Notes: generated by a model not told the origin, from the sequence alone. A stretch of DNA of 64,000 nt from Phenylobacterium sp. Root700 (GCF_001429025.1 NZ_LMHT01000034.1:84953-148952); one strand, 5' to 3'. Shown: positions 48,533 to 57,482, counted from the first letter of the stretch. Program-made: numbers and translations.

Positions 48533-51502
48533 CTAGAACTTCTTCTTGACCCCCAGCTTGTAGGTCCGGCCCAGCGCGTTGCCGGTGAAGGGGTCGTAGT
48601 TCAGGTCAAGCCGCGCGAAGGACGGCTCGGTGTCGAAGACGTTGTCGATCGACACGTTGACCGTGACGTCCCAGGGCAGGAACACCCGGTAATCGACCTC
48701 GTGCATCCAGCTCTCGTCGATCTTGGCGCCCTTGGGCTGGATCGCGCCGTTCACGGCGTTCGGAGCGAAGAGCGAGGCCCGCTGGTCGATGTAGGAGTCG
48801 ACGTAGTTCACCGTCCAACGGAAGTTGTGCGCGCCGTGGGTGTATTCGGCGAACACTTGGCCCTTCAGCTGGGGCAGCGAGGTGGCCGAGAGCTGGTAGT
48901 TCAGGAAGCCGGCCGCATCGAAGGCCTTTTCGACCTTGACCCCGCCGACCGTGAACGGGTCGACCTTGTATTCCAAGGTGTAGGTGACCGAGCCGCCGAC
49001 CCGCAGATCACCGCCCCACACATCGCCGAAGTCGTAGTTGGCGAGCACGTCGATCCCCGAGGTCTTCACCGCAGGGCCGTTGACGTAGCTGGTGCGGACC
49101 CGCGCGATCGTGCTGACCCCGCAGGCGCCCTGGAAGGCGAAGCGCTCTTGCAGCCCAGCGAAGGCCGGGTTGCCGCAGTTCACCGACGAGTTGCCCGGGA
49201 ACATGGTGTTGACCATCGAGCCAGACGGCTCGGCGACGATCGGGTTCTCGAAATCGAACCGCCAGTAGTCGACCGTAGCCTTGAAGTCGCCGATGTCGAC
49301 GATGGCGCCGGCGCTGTAGGTCTTGGCGGTTTCGGGTTCGAGGCCCGGGTTGCCGAAGATGTCGATGGCCCGGAACGAGCCCGCGATGAAGGAGAGCGCG
49401 GTCACGCTGCTGGTCGTCAACTGGGTCAGCGGCGGGCCGCGGAAGGTCGAGCTGGCCGAGCCGCGGAACGCCAGCCAGTCGGTGGCCTGCCAACGGACCG
49501 AGGCCTTCGGATTGAAGGTCGAGCCAGTCTCCCCGCCATAGTCCTCATAGCGCGCGGCGAGCTGGATCTGGATGTCGTCGGTCAATGGCACCGCCAGCTC
49601 GGCGAACCCGGCGTAGACGTCTGATTCCAGGTCGGCCTGCTCGCCGGTGCCCAGGAACATCAGCGGGCCGTTGCGCACCGCGCAACTGGTCGAACCGGTG
49701 ACCGGGGTGTCGATGCAGGGGTTCGCGTCGATATTGCTGAGGTCGTTGTAGATCGAGGTGAAGAAGTTACGCCGGAACTGCCCGCCGGCCGCCCAGCCGA
49801 TCTTGCCGCCGGGGAGTTCCCAGTTGAACTCGCCATTGAACACGGCGTCGGCCACGAACAGTTTCTGGGTCTGCTTGGTGGAGACCTCCTGGAAGAACCA
49901 CCGCACCAACTCGGGATTGTTGGCGAGCGCCGAGTTGAAGCCCGGATTGGTCGCGCCGGTGATCGAGTTCGACTGCACGCCGTTCGAGAACGGGTTGAAG
50001 TAGTGGCAGCCGACCGCAGCGTTGCCGGCGTTGGTGGTGAAATTATTGGTCTCGGCCGCGGTGCAGCCGCCGCCCTTGTCGTTGTTGAGCGCGCCAAAGC
50101 CGCGCAGCGCCAGTTGGAAGCGCGAGACGATGGTGTCGTAACCCGTCCGCACCCCGGTCTCCTGACCATAGGTCAGGGCGAAGTCGTAGCCGATGGTGTC
50201 GGTGAACTGGCCGCGAATGCCGCCGGACACTCGGAATGCGTCGTAGTGACGGCGGCCTTCGGACGGCCCGTAGTCGAAGGCCGGATTGCCGCCCACCGAC
50301 AGCGGCCGATAGCGGACCCCGGGGATATGGGCGCCGGTGGCGAAGGCCGGAATCTGGCTAGGATTGGCGTTGCGATAGGCGATGAAGCCCGGGTTCGAGG
50401 CCGGAACGAAGTAGCCCGCCAGGACCGAGGCCGGCAGGCCCGTCGCCGGATTGGTGGTCGCCGTGGGGGTTTGCAGCGCTAGGTAGGACGGCGAGGTCTT
50501 CCACTCCGGCACATCGGTCTCGGAATAGAAGGCCTCGATGTGCAGCGTGGCCTTGTCGCCGAGGTCGGCGTTGGCCTCCCCGTAGAGCTGGAAGCGGTCT
50601 TCCTTCTCGATCAGGTTGTCGTAAGGGATGTAGGCGAAGAGACAGGCCGGCAGGGCGCCGGGCTGCGCCACGCCGCCCAAGGGCACGCAACCGGCGTCAA
50701 GCTGGAACCCGGCGGCCGGGACGAAGGCCCCTGTGGGGGTGTTGGTGACCGGCAGGAAGGGCGCGATGGCGTTGCCCGCGGACCAGCCGCCTTCCGGGTT
50801 GTTGAAGAACGGCTGGGTGGCCCAATCGCGTTCCGTGGTCGGCATTTCCGAGCGGTGCTGGTAGCCCGCGCTCAAGAGGACGTTGCCGTTCTCCCAGGTG
50901 TGCCCCCACAGCGCGCTGCCGGTATAGTTGCCGTCCGATCCATCGACATACTGGTAGCCGGCGTTGAGCTCCAGGCCGTCGAAATCGGTACGGGTGATGA
51001 AGTTCACCACGCCGGCGATGGCGTCCGAACCGTAGATGGCGGCGGCGCCGTCCTTCAGCACCTCGACCCGGCCGACAGCCGCCGAGGGGATGATGTTGGT
51101 GTCGACGATCCCAGCTCCGGCCTGGCCGAAGGGGTTGTGCGCCATACGCCGGCCGTTGATCAGCACCAGGGTGCGCTGAGCGCCCAGGCCGCGCAGGTTG
51201 ACCGAACCGGAGCCTTCCGAACCTTGGGCGCGGGGGTCGAACTGGTTGGTGTCGCCGAGCACGCCGCTGGAGACCGGCAGAGCCTTCAGGAGCTCGACCG
51301 TCGAGGGCGACCCCTGCTTCTCAAGATCTTCCGAACTGATCACGTCGACCGGTAGGGCCGCATCCTCGGGCGTGCCGCGAATGAACGACCCGGTGACCAC
51401 TACTTCTTCGACGGTGCTGGCCGACTGGGCCAAGGCCTGGCCGCTGAGGGCCAGGGCGACGGCCATAGCGGAGCCGCCGCAGAAATATCTGCTTTTCAAC
51501 AT
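48533..51502 (-). CDS. TonB-dependent receptor, paralogue B
   Basis: The 989-residue outer-membrane receptor shares with paralogue A the signal peptide MLKSRYFCGGS, the TonB box EEVVVTG, the block GTPEDAALPVDVISS, and the plug motif VGRVEVLKDGAAAIYGSDAIAG. Its barrel ends TYKLGVKKKF. Central regions (residues about 250-600) differ, so substrate loops have diverged after duplication. The ligand is unknown. The ATG at 51502 is used because the 23 codons upstream are not protein-like; the upstream region is T-rich. Confidence 0.93.
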   Translation of the reverse strand: MLKSRYFCGGSAMAVALALSGQALAQSASTVEEVVVTGSFIRGTPEDAALPVDVISSEDLEKQGSPSTVELLKALPVSSGVLGDTNQFDPRAQGSEGSGSVNLRGLGAQRTLVLINGRRMAHNPFGQAGAGIVDTNIIPSAAVGRVEVLKDGAAAIYGSDAIAGVVNFITRTDFDGLELNAGYQYVDGSDGNYTGSALWGHTWENGNVLLSAGYQHRSEMPTTERDWATQPFFNNPEGGWSAGNAIAPFLPVTNTPTGAFVPAAGFQLDAGCVPLGGVAQPGALPACLFAYIPYDNLIEKEDRFQLYGEANADLGDKATLHIEAFYSETDVPEWKTSPSYLALQTPTATTNPATGLPASVLAGYFVPASNPGFIAYRNANPSQIPAFATGAHIPGVRYRPLSVGGNPAFDYGPSEGRRHYDAFRVSGGIRGQFTDTIGYDFALTYGQETGVRTGYDTIVSRFQLALRGFGALNNDKGGGCTAAETNNFTTNAGNAAVGCHYFNPFSNGVQSNSITGATNPGFNSALANNPELVRWFFQEVSTKQTQKLFVADAVFNGEFNWELPGGKIGWAAGGQFRRNFFTSIYNDLSNIDANPCIDTPVTGSTSCAVRNGPLMFLGTGEQADLESDVYAGFAELAVPLTDDIQIQLAARYEDYGGETGSTFNPKASVRWQATDWLAFRGSASSTFRGPPLTQLTTSSVTALSFIAGSFRAIDIFGNPGLEPETAKTYSAGAIVDIGDFKATVDYWRFDFENPIVAEPSGSMVNTMFPGNSSVNCGNPAFAGLQERFAFQGACGVSTIARVRTSYVNGPAVKTSGIDVLANYDFGDVWGGDLRVGGSVTYTLEYKVDPFTVGGVKVEKAFDAAGFLNYQLSATSLPQLKGQVFAEYTHGAHNFRWTVNYVDSYIDQRASLFAPNAVNGAIQPKGAKIDESWMHEVDYRVFLPWDVTVNVSIDNVFDTEPSFARLDLNYDPFTGNALGRTYKLGVKKKF

Positions 51503-52111
51503 TTTTTTCCTCCCCCTCGCGGGCGCCGAGTTCGATCTGACGCGATGGTCGCCCGTGGGTGAGAGGATCAAACGCTCGTTCGGAGACGAGGCGCTACGTA
51601 AATTTTGCAGCTCTGCAACAATGAATCCGAACTGCGTTCAAATCGCAACACCGTTACGCGGAACACGTTTTTTGACGCCTCCGATCAAAACAAAAGTCGA
51701 ATAGGAACAACGCGGTGGAGCCGGCCGCTCCGCCCCCTCCTACTTTCGCCCTCGCCTAGGCGCACGCCATCGAAACAGCGCGGGCGCGGCGCGAACCTCA
51801 TAATGTTCTCCGCCCGTCATCGCCTGGCCGCCGATGATGTGAAGGCGGCTATCTTCAGCTCCCCACAGCGCACCGGCGGCGTGCAAACTAGACGATATTT
51901 TGAATGTAAACAATTGTCTTAGCCAATTGACTCCGCATCATTAGATATTGATTAAGCATAAATACAAGCCAATCTCAGATCTATTGGCTTAGTTCCCTCT
52001 AACAGTTCCCAGTAAACCTGAGATTTTCGGAGATCATACACTCGCCAATTTGGCGAATAGTACATCCGAACCGCATCACAATTTTACAATTGCCCTGTGG
52101 GGAGCATCACC
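51503..52111. promoter_or_regulatory. 610-base AT-rich gap with palindromes (receptor B / PEP-CTERM promoter region)
   Basis: The right half (51890-52095) is unusually AT-rich for this genome. It contains AAGCCAAT (51966-51973) and ATTGGCTT (51983-51990), a perfect eight-base inverted repeat with a nine-base spacer, a further CCAAT at 51921, and TCGCCAATTTGGCGA (52042-52056), a perfect odd palindrome centred 63 bases before the PEP-CTERM gene. These look like binding sites for one regulator, since all share the (G)CCAA half. No gene is visible in the gap. Confidence 0.6.
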
Positions 52112-52872
52112 ATGAAACTGCTCAGCGCTATCGCATGCGCGGTCGTCCTGACCGCCGCCTCGTCGCCAGCCGTCGCGTCCACCGTCCTCGGGTCGGACAT
52201 CACGGCCAATCAGATCCTCGGGACGGATGTGCACTACCGCTTCGGGAACACCGCCAGCAGCATCGGATCCTATGGCGGCTCCTACTGGGACGTTTCGGGC
52301 CAGGGCGCGCTCTTCCAGCTTTGCGCGGAGCTGTTCGACCACGACGGCGTGGCCCCGTTCTACACTGTGACGGAGGGCCTCACGGCCTTTGGTGATTTCC
52401 GCGACACGCAGCTCACCGCGCTGTTCCCCAACGCGTTCCCGCTGCTGAACCCTACGTCGCCGCCAACGGGGCCCTGACCAGCCTGGCGAACGAGTGGACG
52501 GCCATCGGCCAGTACTCCGTCGCGCTGCAGACCCTGACCTGGGTCATCATCGAGAACCAGAACCCGCTGATCGCCCCGACCGACCCAACCACGCCCTTCG
52601 GCATCGCCGACGACGGCGCCGGCGACCCGGTCGCAACGGGCTACATCAAGACCTGGGCGAACCAGATCAACACCGGCGCCTGGGCGCCCACGGACGGGGT
52701 GAAAATCTATCACGCCGCGTCGTCGGTGGATTCGACGCAGGACCGTTTCTGGATGACCAGCTCGGCGGTGCCGGAACCCGGCGCCTGGGCGACGATGATC
52801 CTGGGCTTCGGCCTCGCCGGAACCGCGATCCGCACCGGCCGTCAGCGCAAGATGCTCTTCCTCGCCGCCTGA
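52112..52872 (+). pseudogene. PEPxxWA-CTERM secreted protein gene with a frameshift
   Basis: The first part (52112-52477) has a signal peptide (MKLLSAIACAVVLTAASSPAVA) and a secreted-protein body. The frame stops at 52477, but the protein continues in the -1 frame as PYVAANGALTSLANEWTAIG, then VIIENQNPL and DDGAGDPVATGY, and ends with the sorting motif VPEPGAWATMILGFGLAG and IRTGRQRK. One extra C at the CCC near 52452 would restore the whole frame (about 254 residues). GGGGAG precedes the ATG. I infer a base-loss mutation or a sequencing error in a C-run; a programmed shift is less likely. PEP-CTERM proteins are sorted by an exosortase. Confidence 0.8.
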
Positions 52873-53025
52873 CGCTCGACCAGACCGCCAGATCAGGCCC
52901 GTCGCTCCGAAGAGAGCGGCGGGCTTTGTCGTGACCCGGCGCCCCGCTCCGCGCATGCGCGCGCTGAAGGCCAGGACGCCGCTAGGCCGGGGCGCTCAAG
53001 CGCCTGATTTTGGGAAGGAGAGAGA

Positions 53026-53100
53026 TGGTGGACGTGACAGGGATTGAACCTGTGACCCCCTCGATGTCAACGAGGTGCTCTCCCGCTGAGCTACACGTCC
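53026..53100 (-). tRNA. tRNA-Val (anticodon GAC)
   Basis: The minus strand reads GGACGTGTAGCTCAGC at the 5' end, an anticodon arm CCTCG-TTGACAT-CGAGG with anticodon GAC, the T-arm CAGGTTCAATCCCTG, and ends in CACGTCC plus an A and an encoded CCA. All four stems pair. It is 75 bases with the CCA and sits between the PEP-CTERM gene and cpdR. Confidence 0.96.
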
Positions 53101-53216
53101 GAACCAGTCGGGCCCCCTTTCGGGGACGGGAGGCGGCGGTATAACGGCGAGGGCCGCCTCGCGCAAGCGTCGCAAAGCAATTTGTGACGCACCGCCTGTG
53201 AATGACTTGCCGCAGC

Positions 53217-53576
53217 CTAGGCCGCGGCCATCATCCGCTCCACCTCGGTGACGATTTCCCGCAGGTGGATGGGCTTTGAAAGCACCTTGGCGCCGGGAGG
53301 AGCCGATTCCCCCGCGGCCAGCGCCACGGCGGCGAACCCGGTGATGAACATGATGCGCAGCCCCGGATGGCGGGCGGCGGCCAGGCGCGCGACCTCGATG
53401 CCGTCCATGCCGGGCATGACGATATCGGTCAGCAGGAGGTCCCAGTCCTGGTCGAGGACCGCGGCGGCCTCGTCGCCATCGGCGCAGGACGTCACCTCAT
53501 AGCCGGCGCGCTCCAGCGCTCGGCTCAGGAAGTTACGCAGGGAGTCATCATCTTCGGCGAGGAGAATTCGGGGCAT
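53217..53576 (-). CDS. cpdR: Single-domain response regulator CpdR
   Basis: The 119-residue receiver has the acidic pocket AEDDDS, the phospho-acceptor aspartate 51 in LLLTDIVMPGMDG, threonine in FITGFA and lysine in VLSKPIHLREIV. Length, D51, and the ending (VEVERMMAAA region) match Caulobacter CpdR, which when unphosphorylated primes the ClpXP protease to degrade cell-cycle proteins and is switched off by the CckA-ChpT relay. There is no output domain. It is a lone gene, divergent from an N-formylglutamate amidohydrolase, the same neighbourhood as in other Caulobacterales. Confidence 0.92.
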   Translation of the reverse strand: MPRILLAEDDDSLRNFLSRALERAGYEVTSCADGDEAAAVLDQDWDLLLTDIVMPGMDGIEVARLAAARHPGLRIMFITGFAAVALAAGESAPPGAKVLSKPIHLREIVTEVERMMAAA

Positions 53577-53691
53577 GTGCGCTCCGCAAGGCGGTAATCG
53601 TAAAGACTGACCCTACGCCCGCAGATGTAAATCCGCGATGAACCGTCCTGCATCCGTGATCTGTTTGACCCGGGGGGAGACGCATCGTCTT

Positions 53692-54603
53692 ATGGCGCCG
53701 ATGAACGCCTGGGAGCCCATCGCCGCAAACGAGCCCGCGCCGAAGGCCCCGCCTTTCGAGGTGCGCCGTGCGGCCCCTGTCGGCATGCCTGCGCCAACGG
53801 CGCTGGTGTTCGCCTCGCCACACTCCGGGCGGCTCTATCCCGACGACATGATGGCCGCCGCGGCGCTGGACGCCCACGCCATCCGCCGTTCCGAAGACGC
53901 CTTTGTCGACGAACTGGTGGGCGCGGCTCCGTCGCTGGGCGCGGCGCTGATCTCGGCCAATCTGGCGCGGGCCTATATCGACCTGAACCGCGAGGCCTTC
54001 GAGCTCGACCAGGCGATGTTCGCCGACGAGCTGCCCGACTTCGCCCGGGCGCGGACCGCGCGGGTCGCCGCGGGCCTGGGGGCTATCGCCCGCGTGGTGT
54101 CGGAGGGCCAGGAGATCTACGCCCGCAAGCTGACCTTCGCCGAGGCCCGGGGGCGGATCGAGCGCGCGCACACGCCCTATCACGCCACCCTGGCGCGGCT
54201 GCTGGGCGAGGCCCATTCCGCCCACGGCTACGCCATCCTGATCGACTGGCACTCCATGCCGGCCGCCGCCGCCCGCACCGGGGGCCGCGACGGGCCATGC
54301 GACATGGTGCTGGGCGACCGCTTCGGAGCCTCCTGCGCCAGCGGCGTGACCCAGAGGGTCGAACGCGAGCTTGAGGCCATGGGCTACCGGGTGGCGCGCA
54401 ACGCCCCCTATGCCGGCGGCTACACCACCGAGCACTACGGACGTCCGGCCCGGCGCACCCACGCCCTGCAGATCGAGATCAACCGCGGCATCTATCTGGA
54501 CGAGGCCACGCTTGAGCCCACCCAGGGCTTCGCCAAGCTGCAGGCCGACCTGGAAACCCTGACCCGCGCCCTGGTCGCCGCCGACTGGTCGGGCCTGCGT
54601 TAG
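53692..54603 (+). CDS. N-formylglutamate amidohydrolase family protein
   Basis: The 303-residue protein has the family motifs FASPHSGRLYPDDM near residue 42, RSEDAFVDELVG near 63, DLNREAFELD near 97 and AILIDWHSMP near 181, which carry the metal and substrate residues, and ALQIEINRGIYLDE near 262. These enzymes cleave N-formylglutamate to glutamate and formate (HutG type). It may act in histidine breakdown, but no hut genes are near. Two ATGs (53692, 53701) are possible and a longer frame reaches 53638; the ribosome site does not decide. Confidence 0.9.
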   Translation: MAPMNAWEPIAANEPAPKAPPFEVRRAAPVGMPAPTALVFASPHSGRLYPDDMMAAAALDAHAIRRSEDAFVDELVGAAPSLGAALISANLARAYIDLNREAFELDQAMFADELPDFARARTARVAAGLGAIARVVSEGQEIYARKLTFAEARGRIERAHTPYHATLARLLGEAHSAHGYAILIDWHSMPAAAARTGGRDGPCDMVLGDRFGASCASGVTQRVERELEAMGYRVARNAPYAGGYTTEHYGRPARRTHALQIEINRGIYLDEATLEPTQGFAKLQADLETLTRALVAADWSGLR

Positions 54604-54613
54604 GCGCCCCTGC

Positions 54614-55045
54614 TCACATCTTCTCGCCAGGCAGTTGGCTGGCTTGCTTCACCCAGTCGGCGAACTGAGCTTCGTCGAGCTGGTCGCCCTCGTGAATATG
54701 AAAATAGCGCACGTCCTTTTGCTTGGAGGTGACCGGCGGGACGGGGTTCAACGACGCGCCACGGAAGAAGGCGACCTTGATGTATTTCGCGAAGACGTGG
54801 ACGCCGAGGAACCAGCCCTCGCCTTCGCCCCCGTACAGCGGCGAGTTCCATTTGACCGCCTTGCGCACGCCGGGGACAGCGGCTTCGATCAAGGCGTCGA
54901 GGCGGCGGCCGACGTCGCTTTTCCAACCCGGCAGGGCCGCGATATAGGCCTGCACGGGGGCGTCGCCCGCGCCCTTCGCGATCTGGGGATTGCCGCCGGA
55001 GAGGAGCTTGGGCTCCGCTGACGTCCTAGGCGTCTTGCCGACCAT
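54614..55045 (-). CDS. DUF1801 family protein
   Basis: The 143-residue product has APVQAYIAALPGWKSDVGRRLDALIEAAVPGVRKAVKWNSPLYG in blocks from residue 29 to 72, the core of the DUF1801/YdhG-like (iron chaperone frataxin-like fold) family, and YIKVAFFRGASLNPV further on. The precise role is unknown; many relatives accompany AHSA1 and ArsR-type genes, as here. It is the last gene of a four-gene minus-strand group. Confidence 0.85.
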   Translation of the reverse strand: MVGKTPRTSAEPKLLSGGNPQIAKGAGDAPVQAYIAALPGWKSDVGRRLDALIEAAVPGVRKAVKWNSPLYGGEGEGWFLGVHVFAKYIKVAFFRGASLNPVPPVTSKQKDVRYFHIHEGDQLDEAQFADWVKQASQLPGEKM

Positions 55046-55051
55046 CGCCCT

Positions 55052-55282
55052 TCACTCCCGTCCGTAGGCGCCTCGCCCGCGCCGCCAGGAAGCGGCGTAG
55101 GGCAGCACGAACATGTACAGGCCAGACAGGGTGAGCAAGGCGAGCGGAAGCAGCGGCAGGTAGTAGATCCAGGACGCGGGCTCCTTCCCCGCGCCCAGGA
55201 GCATGAAGATGCTCGTCACGACCGCCGTAAAGGCGATCGACAGCCAGCGGTGAATTTGCCGGATCCATGCGGTCAGGTTCAC
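55052..55282 (-). CDS. Small membrane protein of the ArsR/AHSA1 module
   Basis: The 76-residue product has two hydrophobic segments (about residues 14-32 and 42-62) and starts MNLTAWIRQIHRWLSIAFT; a WxRxIHRWLSIAF N-terminus resembles small PepSY-associated membrane proteins. No function can be assigned. It ends six bases before the DUF1801 gene and likely belongs to the same transcript. Confidence 0.75.
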   Translation of the reverse strand: MNLTAWIRQIHRWLSIAFTAVVTSIFMLLGAGKEPASWIYYLPLLPLALLTLSGLYMFVLPYAASWRRGRGAYGRE

Positions 55283-55345
55283 TGAAACCTCCTCGGAAGA
55301 TGAGCCGAGGCGGATCGCAAGCCCGCCCCGGCGACTTGGCGGACG

Positions 55346-55777
55346 TCAGTCCGCCCGCGCCAACACCTGTTCCAGGGCGGCGAAGAACCCTTGCCAGCCA
55401 GCCGTGGCGCCCCCGTAGGCCTGCTTCTGATCGGGTCGGAAGCCCGCCTGCTCCATGCGCAGGTGGGTTCCGGCGCTTGTCGGGGTGAGCGTAAAGGTCA
55501 CCACGCTCTTCAGGGCGTAGGCCGGATCGTCGTGAGCGAAATCCCAGGTGTAGGACAAGGTCTTGTTCGGCTCGACGACGAGGACTTCGCAGCCCAGGAC
55601 GCCGCCCCACTCGCCCGTAAGGTTGAAGCGGTGACCCACGACCGGTTTGAAGTCGTTCTTCATCAACCACTCCTCCATCAGGTGCGGTTGGGTGAGCGCG
55701 CGCCAGATCTTTTCCGCCGGGAACGGGATCTCCCGTTCAACGACGACGGAGCGCGCTTCGGTCACGGTGTGGCTCAT
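55346..55777 (-). CDS. SRPBCC / AHSA1-like ligand-binding protein
   Basis: The 143-residue protein has the START/AHSA1 pattern: VVVEREIPFPAEKIWRALTQPHLMEEWLM near the N-terminus, VVGHRFNLTG, VEPNKTLSYTWDF and a long C-terminal helix (GWQGFFAALEQVLA). Such proteins bind small hydrophobic molecules. It overlaps the ArsR regulator upstream by four bases, the classical arrangement of this pair. The ligand is unknown. Confidence 0.9.
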   Translation of the reverse strand: MSHTVTEARSVVVEREIPFPAEKIWRALTQPHLMEEWLMKNDFKPVVGHRFNLTGEWGGVLGCEVLVVEPNKTLSYTWDFAHDDPAYALKSVVTFTLTPTSAGTHLRMEQAGFRPDQKQAYGGATAGWQGFFAALEQVLARAD

Positions 55778-56097
55778 TGGTCCATCCTTTTGAGCAAATC
55801 TTCGAGGTCGTCGAACCGGTTTTCCCAGAACCCGGCCATCTGGTTTGTCCAGTCGGTCAACGGGGCCAAGGCGCCGAGTTGCGCGCTATAGTGCGCCTGG
55901 CGGCCTTCATGGCGGTCGCGCACCAGCCCGGCCTGCTTCAGGACGCCCAGGTGTTTTGAGACCGCCGGCTGCGAAACCCCGGCTTGCGACGTCAGAGCCC
56001 CGACCGTCAGCTCTCCCTCGCGGCACAGCCGCTCGAAGAGACCCCGCCGGGTCGGATCGGCGAGCGTCTTGAAGAGCAGGTCGTGGGCGTTGGTCAT
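55774..56097 (-). CDS. ArsR family transcriptional regulator (AHSA1-linked)
   Basis: The 107-residue winged-helix protein begins MTNAHDLLFKTLADPTRRGLFERLC and has the recognition helix VSQPAVSKHLGVLKQAGLV followed by the wing REGRQAHYS-like segment (RHEGRQAHYSA). It has only one cysteine, so a metal sensor of the ArsR/SmtB type is unlikely; it is of the AHSA1-linked group (SdpR-like). It leads a group of AHSA1, a small membrane protein and DUF1801. Confidence 0.92.
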   Translation of the reverse strand: MTNAHDLLFKTLADPTRRGLFERLCREGELTVGALTSQAGVSQPAVSKHLGVLKQAGLVRDRHEGRQAHYSAQLGALAPLTDWTNQMAGFWENRFDDLEDLLKRMDQ

Positions 56098-56118
56098 CGC
56101 GATACATAACTCATTGGC

Positions 56119-56135
56119 TATGGATTAAACCCATA
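56119..56135. promoter_or_regulatory. Operator candidate upstream of the ArsR/AHSA1 module
   Basis: TATGG (56119-56123) and CCATA (56131-56135) form an inverted repeat with a seven-base AT-rich spacer (ATTAAAC); flanking GG/CC extend it with a mismatch. It lies 22 bases before the regulator's start, typical for an autoregulated ArsR protein. Confidence 0.55.
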
Positions 56136-56164
56136 ACCGACGAGATATGAATTATCAAGCGACG

Positions 56165-56767
56165 TTAGGCTGGACGTCGCGCCCGCATGGCCTGGTTGAT
56201 CGTGCCGTCGTCAAGCCAGTCGAGCTCGCCGCCGACCGGCACGCCGCGCGCCAGCATGGTCACCGAGACGTCGGCGTTCGAAAGCCGCTCGGCCAGATAG
56301 TGGGCCGTGGTCTGGCCATCGACCGTGGCCGGCAGGGCCAGGACCACCTCGCGCACCTCGCCTTCCGAAGCGCGCGACACCAGCGGCCCGATGCGCAGCG
56401 CTTCGGGCCCCACGCCGTCCAGGGCCGACAACAGGCCGCCCAGCACGTGGTAGCGCCCCCGGAAGGCGACCGCGCGCTCCATGGCCCATAGGGCGCCGAC
56501 CTCCTCGACCACGCAGATCAGCGAGCTGTCGCGGTGCGGGTCGGCGCAGATGGCGCAGGGGTCCTGGGTGTCCAGCGAACCGCAGACGCCGCAGGTCTTC
56601 ACTCGCTGGGCGGCGGTCGACAGCGCCTCGGCGAGCGGCAGCAGAAGCTGGTCGCGACGCTTCAGCAGCGCCAGCGTCGCACGGCGGGCCGACCTGGGGC
56701 CAAGCCCCGGCAGCTTCGACAGCAGCGCGATCAGCCGCTCGATTTCAGGTCCGGCGGAAGCTGCCAA
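56165..56767 (-). CDS. recR: Recombination mediator RecR
   Basis: The 200-residue protein has the helix-hairpin-helix [20 protein letters not shown], the zinc finger [16 protein letters not shown] near residue 57, and a TOPRIM domain ([17 protein letters not shown], then [20 protein letters not shown]). It acts with RecO and RecF to load RecA. I choose the TTG start at 56767 because GGAGATACC precedes it and the length becomes normal; a longer frame would add about 20 residues of unrelated sequence. It follows dnaX and ybaB in the usual order, but with a lipoprotein gene inserted. Confidence 0.95.
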   Translation of the reverse strand: MAASAGPEIERLIALLSKLPGLGPRSARRATLALLKRRDQLLLPLAEALSTAAQRVKTCGVCGSLDTQDPCAICADPHRDSSLICVVEEVGALWAMERAVAFRGRYHVLGGLLSALDGVGPEALRIGPLVSRASEGEVREVVLALPATVDGQTTAHYLAERLSNADVSVTMLARGVPVGGELDWLDDGTINQAMRARRPA

Positions 56768-56910
56768 GGTATCTCCGTCAGGCGTAGGCGCAGAGTCGCC
56801 GAAGCGGCGTCCCGATCGCTTGCGCATATGTAGCGACGCAGGCGACCGACGCGAGGATGGAGATGACGCCGCGAGAGAACAAGAGGCCCCGCGATTGAGG
56901 GCCCAAGGCC

Positions 56911-57447
56911 CTACTTGCGGGTGACGCTGATCTCGAAGGTTCCGCTCTCGCCGCGCCGCGCCGCCGCCCGGACCATGAAGGGCTGGAGCAGGTAGATGGT
57001 GTCCTTGGCCGCCGTCAGCGAAGCGTCGGCGCCGTCGACTTCGCCGCGATGCACGGCCGCGCCGGTCGTGTCGGCGGCGTCGGTCACGTTCATGTACTGG
57101 CTGGTGTTCGACGGCTTGAAGGCCACGGTCAGGGTTTGGCCCGCCGCCACCGGCACGGCGTAGACCGGCGCCTTGTAGCCCTTGATCGCGCCAGAGGCGG
57201 TCGTGGAGCCTGCGGCCTCGAAGGTCAGGGCCTCCAGGGTGTTGTCGGGCGTCAGGCGGGCCTGGACGGCCGCGGTGTCGACCGTCGGCAAGGTCACAGC
57301 CGCTGGGGCCGGAGCCGGTGCCTCGGCGGCCGGCGGCGCCTCTGCTGAAGCGTCCTTAGGCGCAGCGGCGGGCTGGGCCGGCCCATTGCAGGCCGCCAGG
57401 CTAAGAGCCAAGGCGCTGACCAACATCACAGTCGCAGTTCTCATCAC
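56911..57447 (-). CDS. Putative lipoprotein of unknown function
   Basis: The 178-residue product has a lipoprotein signal ([20 protein letters not shown], cysteine 20), then about 30 Ala/Pro-rich residues, and a folded domain with [36 protein letters not shown] and [29 protein letters not shown] in parts. The pattern (modified by a beta-sandwich-like ending) resembles small inhibitors or pre-peptidase C-terminal-like domains, but I cannot assign a family. It lies between ybaB and recR on the same strand. Confidence 0.75.
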   Translation of the reverse strand: MMRTATVMLVSALALSLAACNGPAQPAAAPKDASAEAPPAAEAPAPAPAAVTLPTVDTAAVQARLTPDNTLEALTFEAAGSTTASGAIKGYKAPVYAVPVAAGQTLTVAFKPSNTSQYMNVTDAADTTGAAVHRGEVDGADASLTAAKDTIYLLQPFMVRAAARRGESGTFEISVTRK

Positions 57448-57482
57448 GCGCTCTCTTGGTCGGCGGGACGCCCGCCTGATGG

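Noticed and set aside
51503-52111. Mobile-element or genomic-island border in the AT-rich gap
   Set aside because: The composition differs, but there are no terminal repeats, target duplications, integrase or transposase, and the tRNA-Val nearby is intact without a duplicated 3' end that I can see.
52445-52460. Programmed -1 frameshift in the PEP-CTERM gene
   Set aside because: No slippery heptamer with a following stem is evident at the shift, and a single lost C explains it more simply.
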